Source of the DNA: Sphingobium fluviale
GTDB lineage: Bacteria; Pseudomonadota; Alphaproteobacteria; Sphingomonadales; Sphingomonadaceae
DNA length: 64,000 nucleotides
NCBI RefSeq assembly: GCF_004122115.1
Contig: NZ_SBKP01000012.1
Span: 26,313 to 90,312, forward strand
Reading direction: 5' to 3'
The notes beneath the pieces were generated by a model, which ran no database searches, had not been told where the DNA came from, and worked only from the letters and a program-made list of their open reading frames with translations. The translations under genes and the position numbers were made by a program. Positions within the stretch are counted from its first letter, which is position 1, and each line of letters starts with the position of its first letter. Positions 47,159-55,716 of this stretch are shown piece by piece.

Positions 47159-48038
47159 GTTCGTCGCCACCTTAGTCGCTCAAGGCTCCTTAGGGCAGGG
47201 GGATATTGCCGAAGCGGCGGACCGGGTGGCCGCCACTGGTGCGCGGGTGGCCGCGAGCGCGGTAATCGAACCGGGCGAGGCGGCGGACATCCTGTTCGAG
47301 GGAGACCCGATTGCTGTACGCTCTACGCTTCAGGCGCTGCCCGGCGCGATCGACGTGATCGTGCAGCCGCAAGCCACGCGCGAGAAAAAGCTGCTGGTGG
47401 CGGACATGGACTCGACGATGATCACCATCGAGTGCATCGACGAGCTGGCCGATTATGCAGGGATCAAGCCACAGATCGCCGAGGTGACGGAGCGGGCGAT
47501 GCGCGGCGAGCTGGACTTCGCCGAAGCGCTGAAGGCGCGCGTTGCCCTGCTCGCGGGCCTTGATGAAGCGATGATCGAGCGGTGCCGCGCAGAGCGTGTG
47601 AAGCTGATGCCGGGCGCAAAGACGCTGATCCAGACTTTGCGCGCGCGCGGCTGCCACACCGTGCTTGTGTCGGGCGGATTTACCCGCTTCGCCGAGCCGG
47701 TGGCGGCCGAGATTGGCTTTAACAAGGTGGTGGCGAACGTGCTGGACATTGCGGGTGGCGCGCTCAGCGGCACGGTGCAGTTCCCGATCGTCGATTCCGC
47801 GCGCAAGCAGGCGGAGCTGGAGGAGGCGCTCACGGCGCTGGGCCTCGACGCCGCGCTCAGCATCGCGATCGGCGATGGCGCGAACGACATACCGATGATC
47901 GAGGCGGCCGGGCTGGGCGTCGCCTATCACGCCAAGGAAAAGACCCGCGCTGCGGCTGATGCCGAGATCCGGCATGGCGACCTTTCCGCTCTGCTCTATG
48001 CGGCGGGCATCGCGCGCAAGGATTGGGTCAGGGACTGA
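47157..48038 (+). CDS. serB: Phosphoserine phosphatase SerB
   Basis: SerB dephosphorylates phosphoserine, the last step of serine synthesis. The 293-aa product has an N-terminal ACT-like half (1-80) and a HAD phosphatase with the nucleophile motif [22 protein letters not shown] (about 82-103), the Ser/Thr motif [12 protein letters not shown], and the metal site [27 protein letters not shown] 47157 has GGAAGG upstream. It is divergent from miaA with the two start codons overlapping, and ends two bases before the convergent Sel1/SPOR gene. Confidence 0.96.
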   Translation: MFVATLVAQGSLGQGDIAEAADRVAATGARVAASAVIEPGEAADILFEGDPIAVRSTLQALPGAIDVIVQPQATREKKLLVADMDSTMITIECIDELADYAGIKPQIAEVTERAMRGELDFAEALKARVALLAGLDEAMIERCRAERVKLMPGAKTLIQTLRARGCHTVLVSGGFTRFAEPVAAEIGFNKVVANVLDIAGGALSGTVQFPIVDSARKQAELEEALTALGLDAALSIAIGDGANDIPMIEAAGLGVAYHAKEKTRAAADAEIRHGDLSALLYAAGIARKDWVRD

Positions 48039-48040
48039 TC

Positions 48041-49003
48041 TCAGCGCGGCTTGACGATACAGTCCGCCCCGGCGGCTTTTACCTTCGCGCACAGCGCGTC
48101 AGCCTCCGCACGTGTCGTCAACGACCCCGCCAGCAGGCGCGTCATTGCCCCGGCCGCCTCAAGCCGGTGCGGCCCGGCGGCCAGCGCAGGAGTTTTGGCG
48201 GCCACCGTCTTCCAGTGGGCCTGTGCCCGTGCGGCCTCGCTGAACGCGCCGAGCTGGATCTGCCATGAACCGCTTGGGGCTGGTGCGGCTTTGGGGGCTG
48301 GCGCCGGCTTGGGTAAGGGCACCGGCGGCGGTGCGGGCTGGGACGGCGGCAGGGTCGCGCTGCGGATCGGCGTGGTGCTGGGCGCGGGGCGAATGGGCTG
48401 GCTCGCACCCGCCAACGCCGGAGCAGTTGCCTGTGCCTTGCGCGCCTCCATCGCCGCCGCCAGCGCAAGGCCGTCGCGCCGCTGCGGCTCAGGGATATAG
48501 CGGTCCATCTGGGCTAAAGCGGCGGAAGCCTGATCCACCCCCGCCGCCGAGGCGCGAGTCATCAGCGCATAGGCGCGCACCCAGTCGCGCGGGATCAGAT
48601 CGCCATTGAACAGCGCGATGCCAACCAGATATTGCGCGCGCACTTCTCCCCTTTCGGCAGAGCGCTGAAGATAGGGCATGGCCTCGACCCGCCTGTTCTG
48701 CTGAAACAGCAGCAGGCCGAAGGCATCCTCGGCTTGGCGGTGGCCCTGCACCAGCGCCTTTTGATACCAGTCGAGCGCGGCGTTCATATCCTGCGGCACA
48801 CCGCGCCCCAGCTTATAGGCCTGCGCGAGGTTGAACTGCGCATCGGCATCGCCTGCTTGCGCCAGCGGCCGCCAGAGCTTGAGCGCCTTGGCATAGTCGC
48901 CCTGCGCCCAGGCATCGACGCCCGCCTTCACATCCGCAACGGCCGAGGGCGCAGCGGATATGATCGCAAGAGCGGCCAGCGCCACGCAAATCCGATGTTT
49001 CAT
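48041..49003 (-). CDS. Periplasmic Sel1-repeat and SPOR domain protein
   Basis: A 320-aa exported protein with a signal peptide (1-23, ending SAVA), Sel1/TPR-like repeats at about 25-160 (AWAQGDYAKALKLWRPLAQAGDADAQFNLAQAYKLGRG), a Pro/Ala-rich linker (about 200-245) and a C-terminal SPOR domain (WQIQLGAFSEAARAQAHWKTV...ADALCAKVKAAGADCIVKPR). SPOR domains bind denuded glycan strands at the division septum, so a role in cell-envelope or division processes is likely. It is convergent with serB and divergent from the parA set, which ends in a second SPOR protein. Confidence 0.85.
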   Translation of the reverse strand: MKHRICVALAALAIISAAPSAVADVKAGVDAWAQGDYAKALKLWRPLAQAGDADAQFNLAQAYKLGRGVPQDMNAALDWYQKALVQGHRQAEDAFGLLLFQQNRRVEAMPYLQRSAERGEVRAQYLVGIALFNGDLIPRDWVRAYALMTRASAAGVDQASAALAQMDRYIPEPQRRDGLALAAAMEARKAQATAPALAGASQPIRPAPSTTPIRSATLPPSQPAPPPVPLPKPAPAPKAAPAPSGSWQIQLGAFSEAARAQAHWKTVAAKTPALAAGPHRLEAAGAMTRLLAGSLTTRAEADALCAKVKAAGADCIVKPR

Positions 49004-49233
49004 AAGTCCATTCCCACTCGCGCGATATCTCTGCCGCGCGCTCCGGCGCTATCATGCCTGCAAAATGGTGGAAACTGCGTTAATCGTAAACTCTTGCTCA
49101 GGGGGAGTGGGAGGTCAGCAAAATTCCGCACTTTCGTGGATTTTGAGACGGACTCCCCAGCTGTCGAATTAACAGAATGTTAGGACGTCGCCAGTTACCC
49201 TCTCGCACGACTAAATCCATCCGGGGGAATTGC

Positions 49234-49941
49234 GTGCGCGTATTGGCTTTGGCTTCTCAAAAGGGCGGTTCGGGCAAGACCACCTTGTCCGGCCATCTCG
49301 CCGTGCAGGCGGAACTCGCGGGTGCCGGGCCGGTGGTGCTGATCGATATCGATCCGCAAGGCTCGCTCGCCGACTGGTGGAACGAGCGCGAGGCCGATGT
49401 TCCCGCCTTTGCCGAGACCACGGTCGCGCGGCTGGCGCATGATCTGGAAACGCTGCGCGCGCAGGGCTTCAAGCTCGCCATCATCGATACGCCTCCTGCG
49501 ATCACGATGGCGATCCAGAGCGTGATCTCGGTCGCGGAGCTGATCGTCATCCCCACCCGCCCCAGCCCGCATGATCTGCGCGCTGTCGGCGCCACGGTTG
49601 ATCTGTGCGAGCGCGCGGGCAAGCCGCTGATCTTCGTCGTCAACGCGGGCACGCCCAAGGCGCGCATCACGCAGGAGGCCGCCATCGCCCTTTCCCAGCA
49701 CGGCACCGTCGCGCCGGTCGTGGTGCATCAGCGCACCGATTTCGCCGCGAGCATGATCGACGGGCGCACGGTTATGGAAGTCAACCCCGGCAGCCGCTCC
49801 GCGCAGGAGGTGGAGCAGCTCTGGGGCTATATCTCGGACCGGCTGGAAAAGAATTTCCGTCGCACCGTCTTTTCGGTGCCCGGCCCCGCCGCGATGGCGC
49901 GCCCCGCTGCTGGCTTTGGCCGCCGCACGGTCGGCCAGTAA
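49234..49941 (+). CDS. ParA family ATPase
   Basis: A 235-aa deviant-Walker-A ATPase of the ParA/MinD superfamily. It has VLALASQKGGSGKTTLSGHLAVQ (residues 3-25), the Walker A' DIDPQGSLADWW, and IDTPPAIT. It is short like orphan ParAs that position protein complexes rather than plasmid ParAs with an N-terminal HTH. I use GTG 49234, preceded by GGGGGAA. The partner ribbon-helix-helix-like gene follows after 12 bp, then a SPOR lipoprotein, so it is probably an orphan positioning system. Chromosomal parAB is usually near gidB, which is not here. Confidence 0.85.
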   Translation: MRVLALASQKGGSGKTTLSGHLAVQAELAGAGPVVLIDIDPQGSLADWWNEREADVPAFAETTVARLAHDLETLRAQGFKLAIIDTPPAITMAIQSVISVAELIVIPTRPSPHDLRAVGATVDLCERAGKPLIFVVNAGTPKARITQEAAIALSQHGTVAPVVVHQRTDFAASMIDGRTVMEVNPGSRSAQEVEQLWGYISDRLEKNFRRTVFSVPGPAAMARPAAGFGRRTVGQ

Positions 49942-49953
49942 GGAGGGGCGGCG

Positions 49954-50475
49954 ATGATCGAACCCAAACCCTTTGCTTCGCTCACCTCCGGCCTTCTCGC
50001 CCGCAAGGGCGGTGCTCGCCCCGCGATGCGCCGCTATATTCCGGGCGGAGACAAACCGACCCTGCCGCTCTCGGTGCAGGAGGATCTTGGCTGGAACGAC
50101 ATGGGCGAGGATACGACCCCGCCCGCCCCGCTGACAATGATCCGCGAGGATATGCCGGCGCCCGAAGCGCAAGCACCCGCGCCCGAAATCGTGAAGCAGA
50201 GAGAGCATCTCGCCGAGCAGATGGCCGAACCCGAAGAGCGCGAGCCGTGGGTGCCCGCGCCGATCGTGCGCCCGCGCGGCGCCAAGGCGGCGTTCACGCT
50301 GCGGCTCGACCCGGAGCGCCACCTCCGCCTGCGCCTCGCCTGCGCGGTGAACAACCGCAGCGCGCAACAGATCGTCACACAGGCGCTCGACGCCTTTCTC
50401 AACAGCCAGCCTCAAGTCGAGGCGCTGGCGCAACAGGTGCCGGGGACCGACGGCGCCAATCCGGTTCGAAAGTAA
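49954..50475 (+). CDS. ParA-associated protein with a RHH-like C-terminus
   Basis: A 173-aa product. The N-terminal 110 residues are low-complexity, rich in Pro, Glu and Ala (APEAQAPAPEIVKQREHLAEQMAEPEEREP), and likely disordered. The C-terminal 55 residues (KAAFTLRLDPERHLRLRLACAVNNRSAQQIVTQALDAFLNSQP) form a beta strand and two helices, as in ribbon-helix-helix DNA-binding folds. It is between parA and the SPOR gene, with 17 bp to the latter start. It may bind DNA or act as the ParA partner; this is inferred from position and pattern. Confidence 0.7.
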   Translation: MIEPKPFASLTSGLLARKGGARPAMRRYIPGGDKPTLPLSVQEDLGWNDMGEDTTPPAPLTMIREDMPAPEAQAPAPEIVKQREHLAEQMAEPEEREPWVPAPIVRPRGAKAAFTLRLDPERHLRLRLACAVNNRSAQQIVTQALDAFLNSQPQVEALAQQVPGTDGANPVRK

Positions 50476-50492
50476 TGGATGTGGGGACCACC

Positions 50493-51893
50493 ATGAAACG
50501 CAAGGCAATATCCAATCTCGCGGTGTCATCACTGATCGTAGCCACCTCGATGGTCGGCTGCACAGGGCAGGCACTGCACACACAGGCAGGCGTCAGCGCG
50601 GGCAAGCTCGCCACCATGGCCGATGCGCAGGCGCGCGACGCCGAAAAGGCTTTGGCCGCAAAGGACGCTGCCAAGGCGATCCAGATTGCCGAGGCCGCCG
50701 TCGCCACATCGCCTGACAAGGCGGACTATCGCACGCTGCTGGGCCGCGCCTATCTGATGGACGGACGTTTCGCCTCGGCGCGCACCGCCTTTGAGGATGC
50801 GTTGACTTTGGGCGCAACCGACGGTCGCACCGTCGTCAACCTCGCGCTGATCCATGTCGCGCAGGGAGACAAAGCCGCCGCTCAGCGCCTGCTCACAGAG
50901 CGGGTCGATCAGCTCACCGCCGCCGACTATGGGCTGGCGATGGCGATGGCGGGCAACCCGGACGAAGCGATCCGCGTATTGTCGCAGGCCATTCACGCCC
51001 CGACAGCGGGCGCCAAGGAGCGGCAGAACCTTGCTTATGCCTATGCGCTTTCGGGTCAATGGACCGAGGCGCGGCAGATCGCCTCGCTCGATCTCGCCCC
51101 AGTCGATGCCGCCAAGCGCGTGCTGGGCTGGGCGCAGGCCGCGCAGCCGGGCGCCGACAGCCAGCGCGTGATCGCGATGATGGGCGTTGCTCCGCGGGCC
51201 GACGATGCCGGCTTGCCCGTGCGTCTGGCGCTTGGGGCAAACCAGAGCGCGCCCACGCAACTGGCCGACGCCGCTCCTGCGACCGACTTTATTCCTGCTC
51301 CCATTGCTGACGAACCCGCTCCTGCGCCGACCCCCGTACCCGCTCTTGCCAGTGCGAGCGAGGACGAGCGCCAAGCCATCGTGCCGGAGTTCATCCCCGC
51401 ACCGCGCAAACCGATACGCGTGGCGGTGGCTGCGCCGGAGGCACTGGCTGCTCCCGCTCCGGCTGCCTCCGGCCAGACGTCGCTCTCGCCCCTGCTGCGC
51501 ACTCCCACGCCTGGCCCGCTGCTGAAAAATCCTGTCCCCGGCGCACGCACTGTGGCGCTGTGGCAGCCGGTCGATGCGGCTAAAGGCTCAACCTGGCTGG
51601 TGCAGCTTGGCGCGTTTTCCTCACCGCAATCAGCGCAAGCAGGCTGGACTCAGGCCGTGCGTGGCAACGAGCGGCTGGGCCTGTTCCCGCAGGTTATTAC
51701 TCAGGCCAATGTCAACGGCAGAAACTTTCATCGCGTAGCCATCGCCGGATTTGGCGACCGTGCAGGCGCGGTGCGGCTCTGTGACTCGGTCCGTGCGCAA
51801 GGCGGAAGCTGCTTTGTCCGCATGGGCGGGCCGGAAGCCGCGCCGATCCGCTGGGCCAAGGCCAAGGCACCCGCGCGCCTCGCCATGCGTTGA
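50493..51893 (+). CDS. TPR and SPOR domain lipoprotein
   Basis: A 466-aa exported protein. It has a signal with a plausible lipobox (SLIVATSMVGC at about 22), tetratricopeptide repeats from about 45 to 210 (RDAEKALAAKDAAKAIQIAEAAVATSPDKADYRTLLGRAYLMDGRFASARTAFEDALTLG), a long Pro/Ala linker and a C-terminal SPOR domain (STWLVQLGAFSSPQSAQAGWTQAV...RAQGGSCFVRMGG). It resembles the Sel1/SPOR protein encoded 1.5 kb upstream. ATG 50493 is used; 50475 is also in frame. It is co-transcribed with the ParA and RHH-like genes, suggesting a septal or envelope role. Confidence 0.83.
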   Translation: MKRKAISNLAVSSLIVATSMVGCTGQALHTQAGVSAGKLATMADAQARDAEKALAAKDAAKAIQIAEAAVATSPDKADYRTLLGRAYLMDGRFASARTAFEDALTLGATDGRTVVNLALIHVAQGDKAAAQRLLTERVDQLTAADYGLAMAMAGNPDEAIRVLSQAIHAPTAGAKERQNLAYAYALSGQWTEARQIASLDLAPVDAAKRVLGWAQAAQPGADSQRVIAMMGVAPRADDAGLPVRLALGANQSAPTQLADAAPATDFIPAPIADEPAPAPTPVPALASASEDERQAIVPEFIPAPRKPIRVAVAAPEALAAPAPAASGQTSLSPLLRTPTPGPLLKNPVPGARTVALWQPVDAAKGSTWLVQLGAFSSPQSAQAGWTQAVRGNERLGLFPQVITQANVNGRNFHRVAIAGFGDRAGAVRLCDSVRAQGGSCFVRMGGPEAAPIRWAKAKAPARLAMR

Positions 51894-52178
51894 GGGGCTG
51901 AATTCCGGCCTGTCCACATGATTTTGCAATCGTTATGGCGATAGGGGGGGGGCATCGCGCTGCCTCTGAAGGCACCCCATGATGAAGTCATCCGCGTCCA
52001 CCGTGCATCTGGCTATCGCCTGATCTGGATCTACTGCGCGCTACCCCTCGCTACACAGACCCTTATCGCCCCCAAACCTATTCCCCTATACAACCGCCCG
52101 CTGCTACCCCGCAGCACATTTGCACGAATCGCGACGGGCCTGTCACGGCCTATAACACTGTAATTATTTGGGAAATTC
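51894..52178. other. Intergenic region before the integration junction
   Basis: I see no gene, terminator or promoter here that I can support. It is the last host-side sequence before the tRNA-Gly fragment. A run of eight Gs occurs near 51944. Confidence 0.5.
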
Positions 52179-52223
52179 TGGAGCGGGCGAAGGGATTCGA
52201 ACCCTCGACCCCAACCTTGGCAA
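52179..52223 (-). tRNA. 3' fragment of tRNA-Gly(GCC), integration junction
   Basis: Read on the minus strand, the sequence from TTGCCAAGG to CGCCCGCTCCA holds the GCC anticodon loop, the 3' anticodon strand, variable loop, full T-arm with TTCGAAT, the 3' acceptor strand, discriminator and CCA. The 5' half is missing: before TTGCCAA the sequence is ATTGCG, which cannot form the anticodon stem. It is therefore a 45-bp att copy, not a working tRNA. The tyrosine integrase starts 318 bp to the right. Confidence 0.88.
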
Positions 52224-52540
52224 CGCAATTAGACAAGTATTGCATAAGTTATCATAAATATTCAAGAACGAGCTTTTGCCTCGTTTCGATGTATCTGTGA
52301 TCGTATCACTGATCATCAAGAGATGTCACCAAATCGCAGTCGCCTGTTACCCCGCATGTTACCCTTCACTATCCTGAGGTTGTGGTCAGAAAATAAATTT
52401 CTGCGTGTCCATGACTGGTATTGCGACACTATGATAGAGCCTGCAATAGCGCATTGACTATATCCTGACTTTCCATCCTGTTGCAACCAACAATCTATAT
52501 GTACTATCTGGGTGCCTCGTTTTTCGCAAGCGCAGGCAAC
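52224..52540. other. Integrase upstream region
   Basis: A lower-GC stretch without a gene. It holds two TGTTACCC repeats close together (about 52346-52368) that could be integrase arm sites. I see no clear promoter. Confidence 0.35.
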
Positions 52541-53695
52541 ATGGCTCAACACCGTTTCACTGACCGATGGCTGCAAAGCCCTTCGTTGACACCGCCGAGC
52601 GGGCGGGCTGAGTATGTGGACGGGCTATGCCCCGGCCTGCATCTGCGCGTAACGGTGATGGGCACGCGCACCTTCTCGGCCATGTACCGGGTGAATGGAC
52701 AGCTGCGGCGCAAGACCATCGGCAAATATCCGGTGGTGACTTTGGCGGCTGCCCGCTCGACAGCGCTAAAGCTGATGCGCGACGCACAGGATACGGAAAA
52801 CGCGCGGGAACGGCGGGCGCGGGTCTATGAGAGCTTCAGCTATGAGGAGCTTGTCGATGCCTATGTCAAACGGCACCTGAAGCCCAATGCGCGGTCGTGG
52901 AAGAATATCGAACGCGCGTTGCGCAGCAAGCCTATGGCACCCTTCTTCAAGCGCCCGGTTCACGAGATCGTCCGGCGTGACATCATCCGTATCATCGACG
53001 AGATCATGGAAGCGGAAAAGCCGCAGGCGGCGGTCAATCTGCTGCGTTACCTCAAGATGCTGTTCAATTGGGCGGAGGGGCGCGACATGATCGCGTATAA
53101 CCCGTGCAGTGGGGTCAAGCCGCCAGCCAAGACCACTGAGCGCGACAGGGTGCTGAGCGATGCCGAGATCAAGGCGGTGTGGATCGCGACCGGCTGTCTG
53201 CCCGCACCCTACTGGCAGATGTACCGGATGTTTCTGCTGACCGGTCAGCGCCGCAGCGAGGTCTCGACCATGCGCTGGTGCGAGATCGACGGCAACACCT
53301 GGACTATACCGCGCGAGAAGGTGAAGAAGGACAGGCCACATGCGGTGCCGCTGACCAAGGCCGCGTTGTCGGTTCTCGCGACACTGCCACGGCACGGTAA
53401 CGATGCCTTTGTATTCACCACCACCGATGGGGAAGCGGCAAGCAGCAATTTCAACAAGACCAAGGCGGAGCTGGACGCAGCATCAGGCACGTCCGGCTGG
53501 ACCATCCACGATCTGCGCCGCACGGTCAGGAGCAAGTTGGCTGAGCTGGGCGTCCCGCGTGAGGTCGCTCGCAAAGTCCTCAACCATGAGGATGGTAAGG
53601 TCGATCGCATCTACAACCGGCATGAGTATATCCACGAAAAGCGGGAGGCTTTGACCAAATGGGAGAAGAGGCTCCGCAAGATAACGCGCTCGTGA
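52541..53695 (+). CDS. Tyrosine-type site-specific integrase
   Basis: A phage/island integrase of the DUF4102-type (P4-like) group that recombines att sites at a tRNA gene. The 384-aa product has the N-terminal arm domain (LTPPSGRAEYVDGLCPGLHLRVTVMGTRTF, then RRKTIGKYPVVTLAAARSTA), a SAM-like core domain and the catalytic domain. R237 (TGQRRSEV), a lysine in KVKKDRPHAVPL, H323 and R326 (HDLRR), H349 (LNHE) and Y358 (IYNRHEY) are all present, so it should be active. ATG 52541 is used; TTG 52481 is possible. It is beside the tRNA-Gly fragment. Confidence 0.93.
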   Translation: MAQHRFTDRWLQSPSLTPPSGRAEYVDGLCPGLHLRVTVMGTRTFSAMYRVNGQLRRKTIGKYPVVTLAAARSTALKLMRDAQDTENARERRARVYESFSYEELVDAYVKRHLKPNARSWKNIERALRSKPMAPFFKRPVHEIVRRDIIRIIDEIMEAEKPQAAVNLLRYLKMLFNWAEGRDMIAYNPCSGVKPPAKTTERDRVLSDAEIKAVWIATGCLPAPYWQMYRMFLLTGQRRSEVSTMRWCEIDGNTWTIPREKVKKDRPHAVPLTKAALSVLATLPRHGNDAFVFTTTDGEAASSNFNKTKAELDAASGTSGWTIHDLRRTVRSKLAELGVPREVARKVLNHEDGKVDRIYNRHEYIHEKREALTKWEKRLRKITRS

Positions 53696-53705
53696 GGGCG
53701 CTTGG

Positions 53706-54446
53706 ATGAGCCGCGCTGGGAACAATCTTTCCGGCTGGGAGCCTTTGCCTATTCCGGCGCTAGGCGGCCCTTTCCACGCTGCGCAAGAGCTTTGCGTGCG
53801 TTATGGATTTTCTTCAGTGGCGGAAGTGCAAACCCTTTATGACGTGCTTTGCGGATATAGCACTCGCGACATGCTGCCGGGTTGGACGAAAGCTTCCTTC
53901 ACAGAGAGCAGGAATGCTGCGTCAGCAGCCATCGATTCGATGCGAGATCAGGCATCGTGTGCTAGCAAGCTTTTGGCCCAGCTAATAAAGCAAGCGCGAG
54001 AATTCGAAGAGGAATTTGAGTACAACCCTTCTATCATGGAACAGATCACTGGCATTGATATGGGGCCGCCGTCCGATCTATCGATACCTGATGAGCTGAC
54101 TCCAATTCATTACCTGCTGGAGCCTGAAGAATATTGGCAGGGCGTTAGGGCGCGCCTTGATGCCGTTGCCAATTTTCCCCGCATTAAGGTCAATGGCTCC
54201 GGGGCGCACATAGTTCTTCAGAAGGCTGTGGCCATGTGCCACAGATTTTGGCGCGACCAAGGGCGCAGTTGGAAGGACAGTATGTTGGACGTGATGGAGC
54301 CTGGCGATACGCTCAATGATCTAACGGAGCAATGCGACCAGTTTCTGTTCGACATTTTGTACTGCACTGGCTTCGAGTTTTCTGTGGACGATCTCCGAAT
54401 CGCTTTCACCAGCAAAAGACAAGTCAAGGGTAGAACCGCACCCTGA
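53706..54446 (+). CDS. Island protein of unknown function, copy A
   Basis: A 246-aa soluble protein, not recognised, starting 10 bp after the integrase stop. It has QELCVRYGFSSVAEVQTLYDVLCGY near the start, an acidic middle (REFEEEFEYNPSIMEQI) and a C-terminal segment FLFDILYCTGFEFSVDDLRIAF (about 212-233). That C-terminal segment resembles the end of the next gene product (FVVDALATTGWEFSIEDI). Codon use is less GC-biased than the host genes. There is no signal or membrane segment. It may belong to the element's early module. Confidence 0.7.
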   Translation: MSRAGNNLSGWEPLPIPALGGPFHAAQELCVRYGFSSVAEVQTLYDVLCGYSTRDMLPGWTKASFTESRNAASAAIDSMRDQASCASKLLAQLIKQAREFEEEFEYNPSIMEQITGIDMGPPSDLSIPDELTPIHYLLEPEEYWQGVRARLDAVANFPRIKVNGSGAHIVLQKAVAMCHRFWRDQGRSWKDSMLDVMEPGDTLNDLTEQCDQFLFDILYCTGFEFSVDDLRIAFTSKRQVKGRTAP

Positions 54447-54624
54447 ATCTCAGACGGTCGTGACAATGCCGGTATCTACACATGCCGATACAGGGGGCTT
54501 GGCCGAGATGGCGTAGATCGCTGCGGCCACACCAAAGGACGTCGGGCCCGTACACCGGACAAGACTTCTCTCCTCCTAACGCAACGTCGCAACGCACGTT
54601 GCGGCGAATAGTAAGGGCATGTTT

Positions 54625-55347
54625 ATGGCATATTATCCAGAATCTAATACATTACTCGGCAAAAATGAAAATAACCACTTTTCTAATATAAGTGAACAAA
54701 TAGACTATGTCGAAGAATCTGATGTAATAACTGAAATATATGGTCTCAAAAATTACAGAAAATTGAAGAATATATTCAACAATTTTGGCGCTATATCATA
54801 TTGGTTTCGGCAGAAATCAGTGACAGGCAAAAATGATGAGCAAAAAATTATTGCCTATAGTGGGAGCCTTGCTCACATTGCCAGAACTTCCGAAAAAATT
54901 CTACAAAGTAGCCATTACGCCTCGATTGCCACAGCGCTCCTCAGCGGTTCAAACGGCATAGGCGTGTTCGAGACAGTTGCTACGATCCATTGTCTTCACG
55001 ATCTCCGCGGTTTCGATGGCTCGGCTTCCAACGAAAGCGAGAAGCAGATGCTGAGGAAGCTGATCTACCCACTGCTGGAGTTTTGGTCTGATGACAAAGG
55101 CGAATTGCCAGATGGGGGTTTTGTAAAGAACGGTCGGTCGGTCGAAGCTGTGCCGGGATCGGTAACTTCCTTCGTTGTCGACGCTTTGGCCACCACGGGG
55201 TGGGAGTTCTCCATCGAGGATATCGCTCAGCAATTCCCGGTCGTCGTTAAAGCACTTCAGCAGGAAAGTTTCCTGCCCCCTTTTTGCTGCACCAATAAGG
55301 AACCGTTGGCGCCACGCGACACGGTTGGAGAGGCTCAACATGCTTGA
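54625..55347 (+). CDS. Island protein of unknown function, copy B
   Basis: A 240-aa protein, not recognised. ATG 54625 has AAGGG 7 bases upstream. The first 70 codons are strongly AT-rich and Asn/Lys-rich (NENNHFSNISEQIDYVEE, NYRKLKNIFNNFG), unlike the rest, suggesting foreign or mosaic origin. The C-terminal half has LRKLIYPLLEFWSDDKGELPDGGFVKNG and a TTGWEFSIEDI motif (about 190-200) shared with the preceding gene product. Its end overlaps the AlpA-like gene by 8 bp. Confidence 0.65.
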   Translation: MAYYPESNTLLGKNENNHFSNISEQIDYVEESDVITEIYGLKNYRKLKNIFNNFGAISYWFRQKSVTGKNDEQKIIAYSGSLAHIARTSEKILQSSHYASIATALLSGSNGIGVFETVATIHCLHDLRGFDGSASNESEKQMLRKLIYPLLEFWSDDKGELPDGGFVKNGRSVEAVPGSVTSFVVDALATTGWEFSIEDIAQQFPVVVKALQQESFLPPFCCTNKEPLAPRDTVGEAQHA

Positions 55348-55582
55348 TCAACTGAACGCAGCATCTGCCTCCGCGCTTCGAAGTATAGTACCGAATCCGG
55401 AGAGCGAGCGTTTGGTGCTGTCCATAAAGGAAGCCGCTAATCTGCTGGGCGTCCATCCCTCCACAATTCACCGGCTATATGCTCGCGGTGAGTTCGTGCC
55501 AAAGATATCGATAAGCCCCAGCCGCAAGGGCTTTCTTCGGTATGATGTCCTGGCTTGGCTCGCAGCCAAGATCGCGCGTTAG
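55340..55582 (+). CDS. AlpA-like helix-turn-helix regulator
   Basis: An 80-aa DNA-binding protein of the AlpA/excisionase-like HTH_17 type. The core LSIKEAANLLGVHPSTIHRLYARGEFVPKISISPSRKGFLRYDVLAWL (about 29-76) is the winged HTH. Such proteins switch on or excise P4-like elements. ATG 55340 has GGAGAGG upstream and overlaps the previous stop by 8 bp, so it is coupled. A short hairpin follows. It sits between the unknown genes and the replication module, the usual place. Confidence 0.87.
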   Translation: MLDQLNAASASALRSIVPNPESERLVLSIKEAANLLGVHPSTIHRLYARGEFVPKISISPSRKGFLRYDVLAWLAAKIAR

Positions 55583-55611
55583 CGATAAACGGCAGGACCC
55601 GATCTAAACAT

Positions 55612-55633
55612 AATCCCGCTTCGGCGGGGTTAT
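55612..55633 (+). terminator. Terminator-like hairpin after the AlpA-like gene
   Basis: AATCCCGC-TTCG-GCGGGGTT is a stable tetraloop hairpin, but only a weak T-run (TTATTA) follows. Confidence 0.5.
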
Positions 55634-55716
55634 TAACATAGTAATATCGAAATAAAAATGCTGGCAACAAGCAGTATTATAAAGTAATATATACAGTATT
55701 AAATGAGTTTATTTAT

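Noticed and set aside
49605..50492. N-terminal extension of the TPR-SPOR frame through parA and the RHH-like gene
   Set aside because: The extension overlaps two well-supported genes in another frame. The lipoprotein signal at 50493 marks the true start.
52179..52223. An intact tRNA-Gly gene
   Set aside because: The 5' acceptor, D-arm and 5' anticodon strand are missing, so it is reported as an att fragment.
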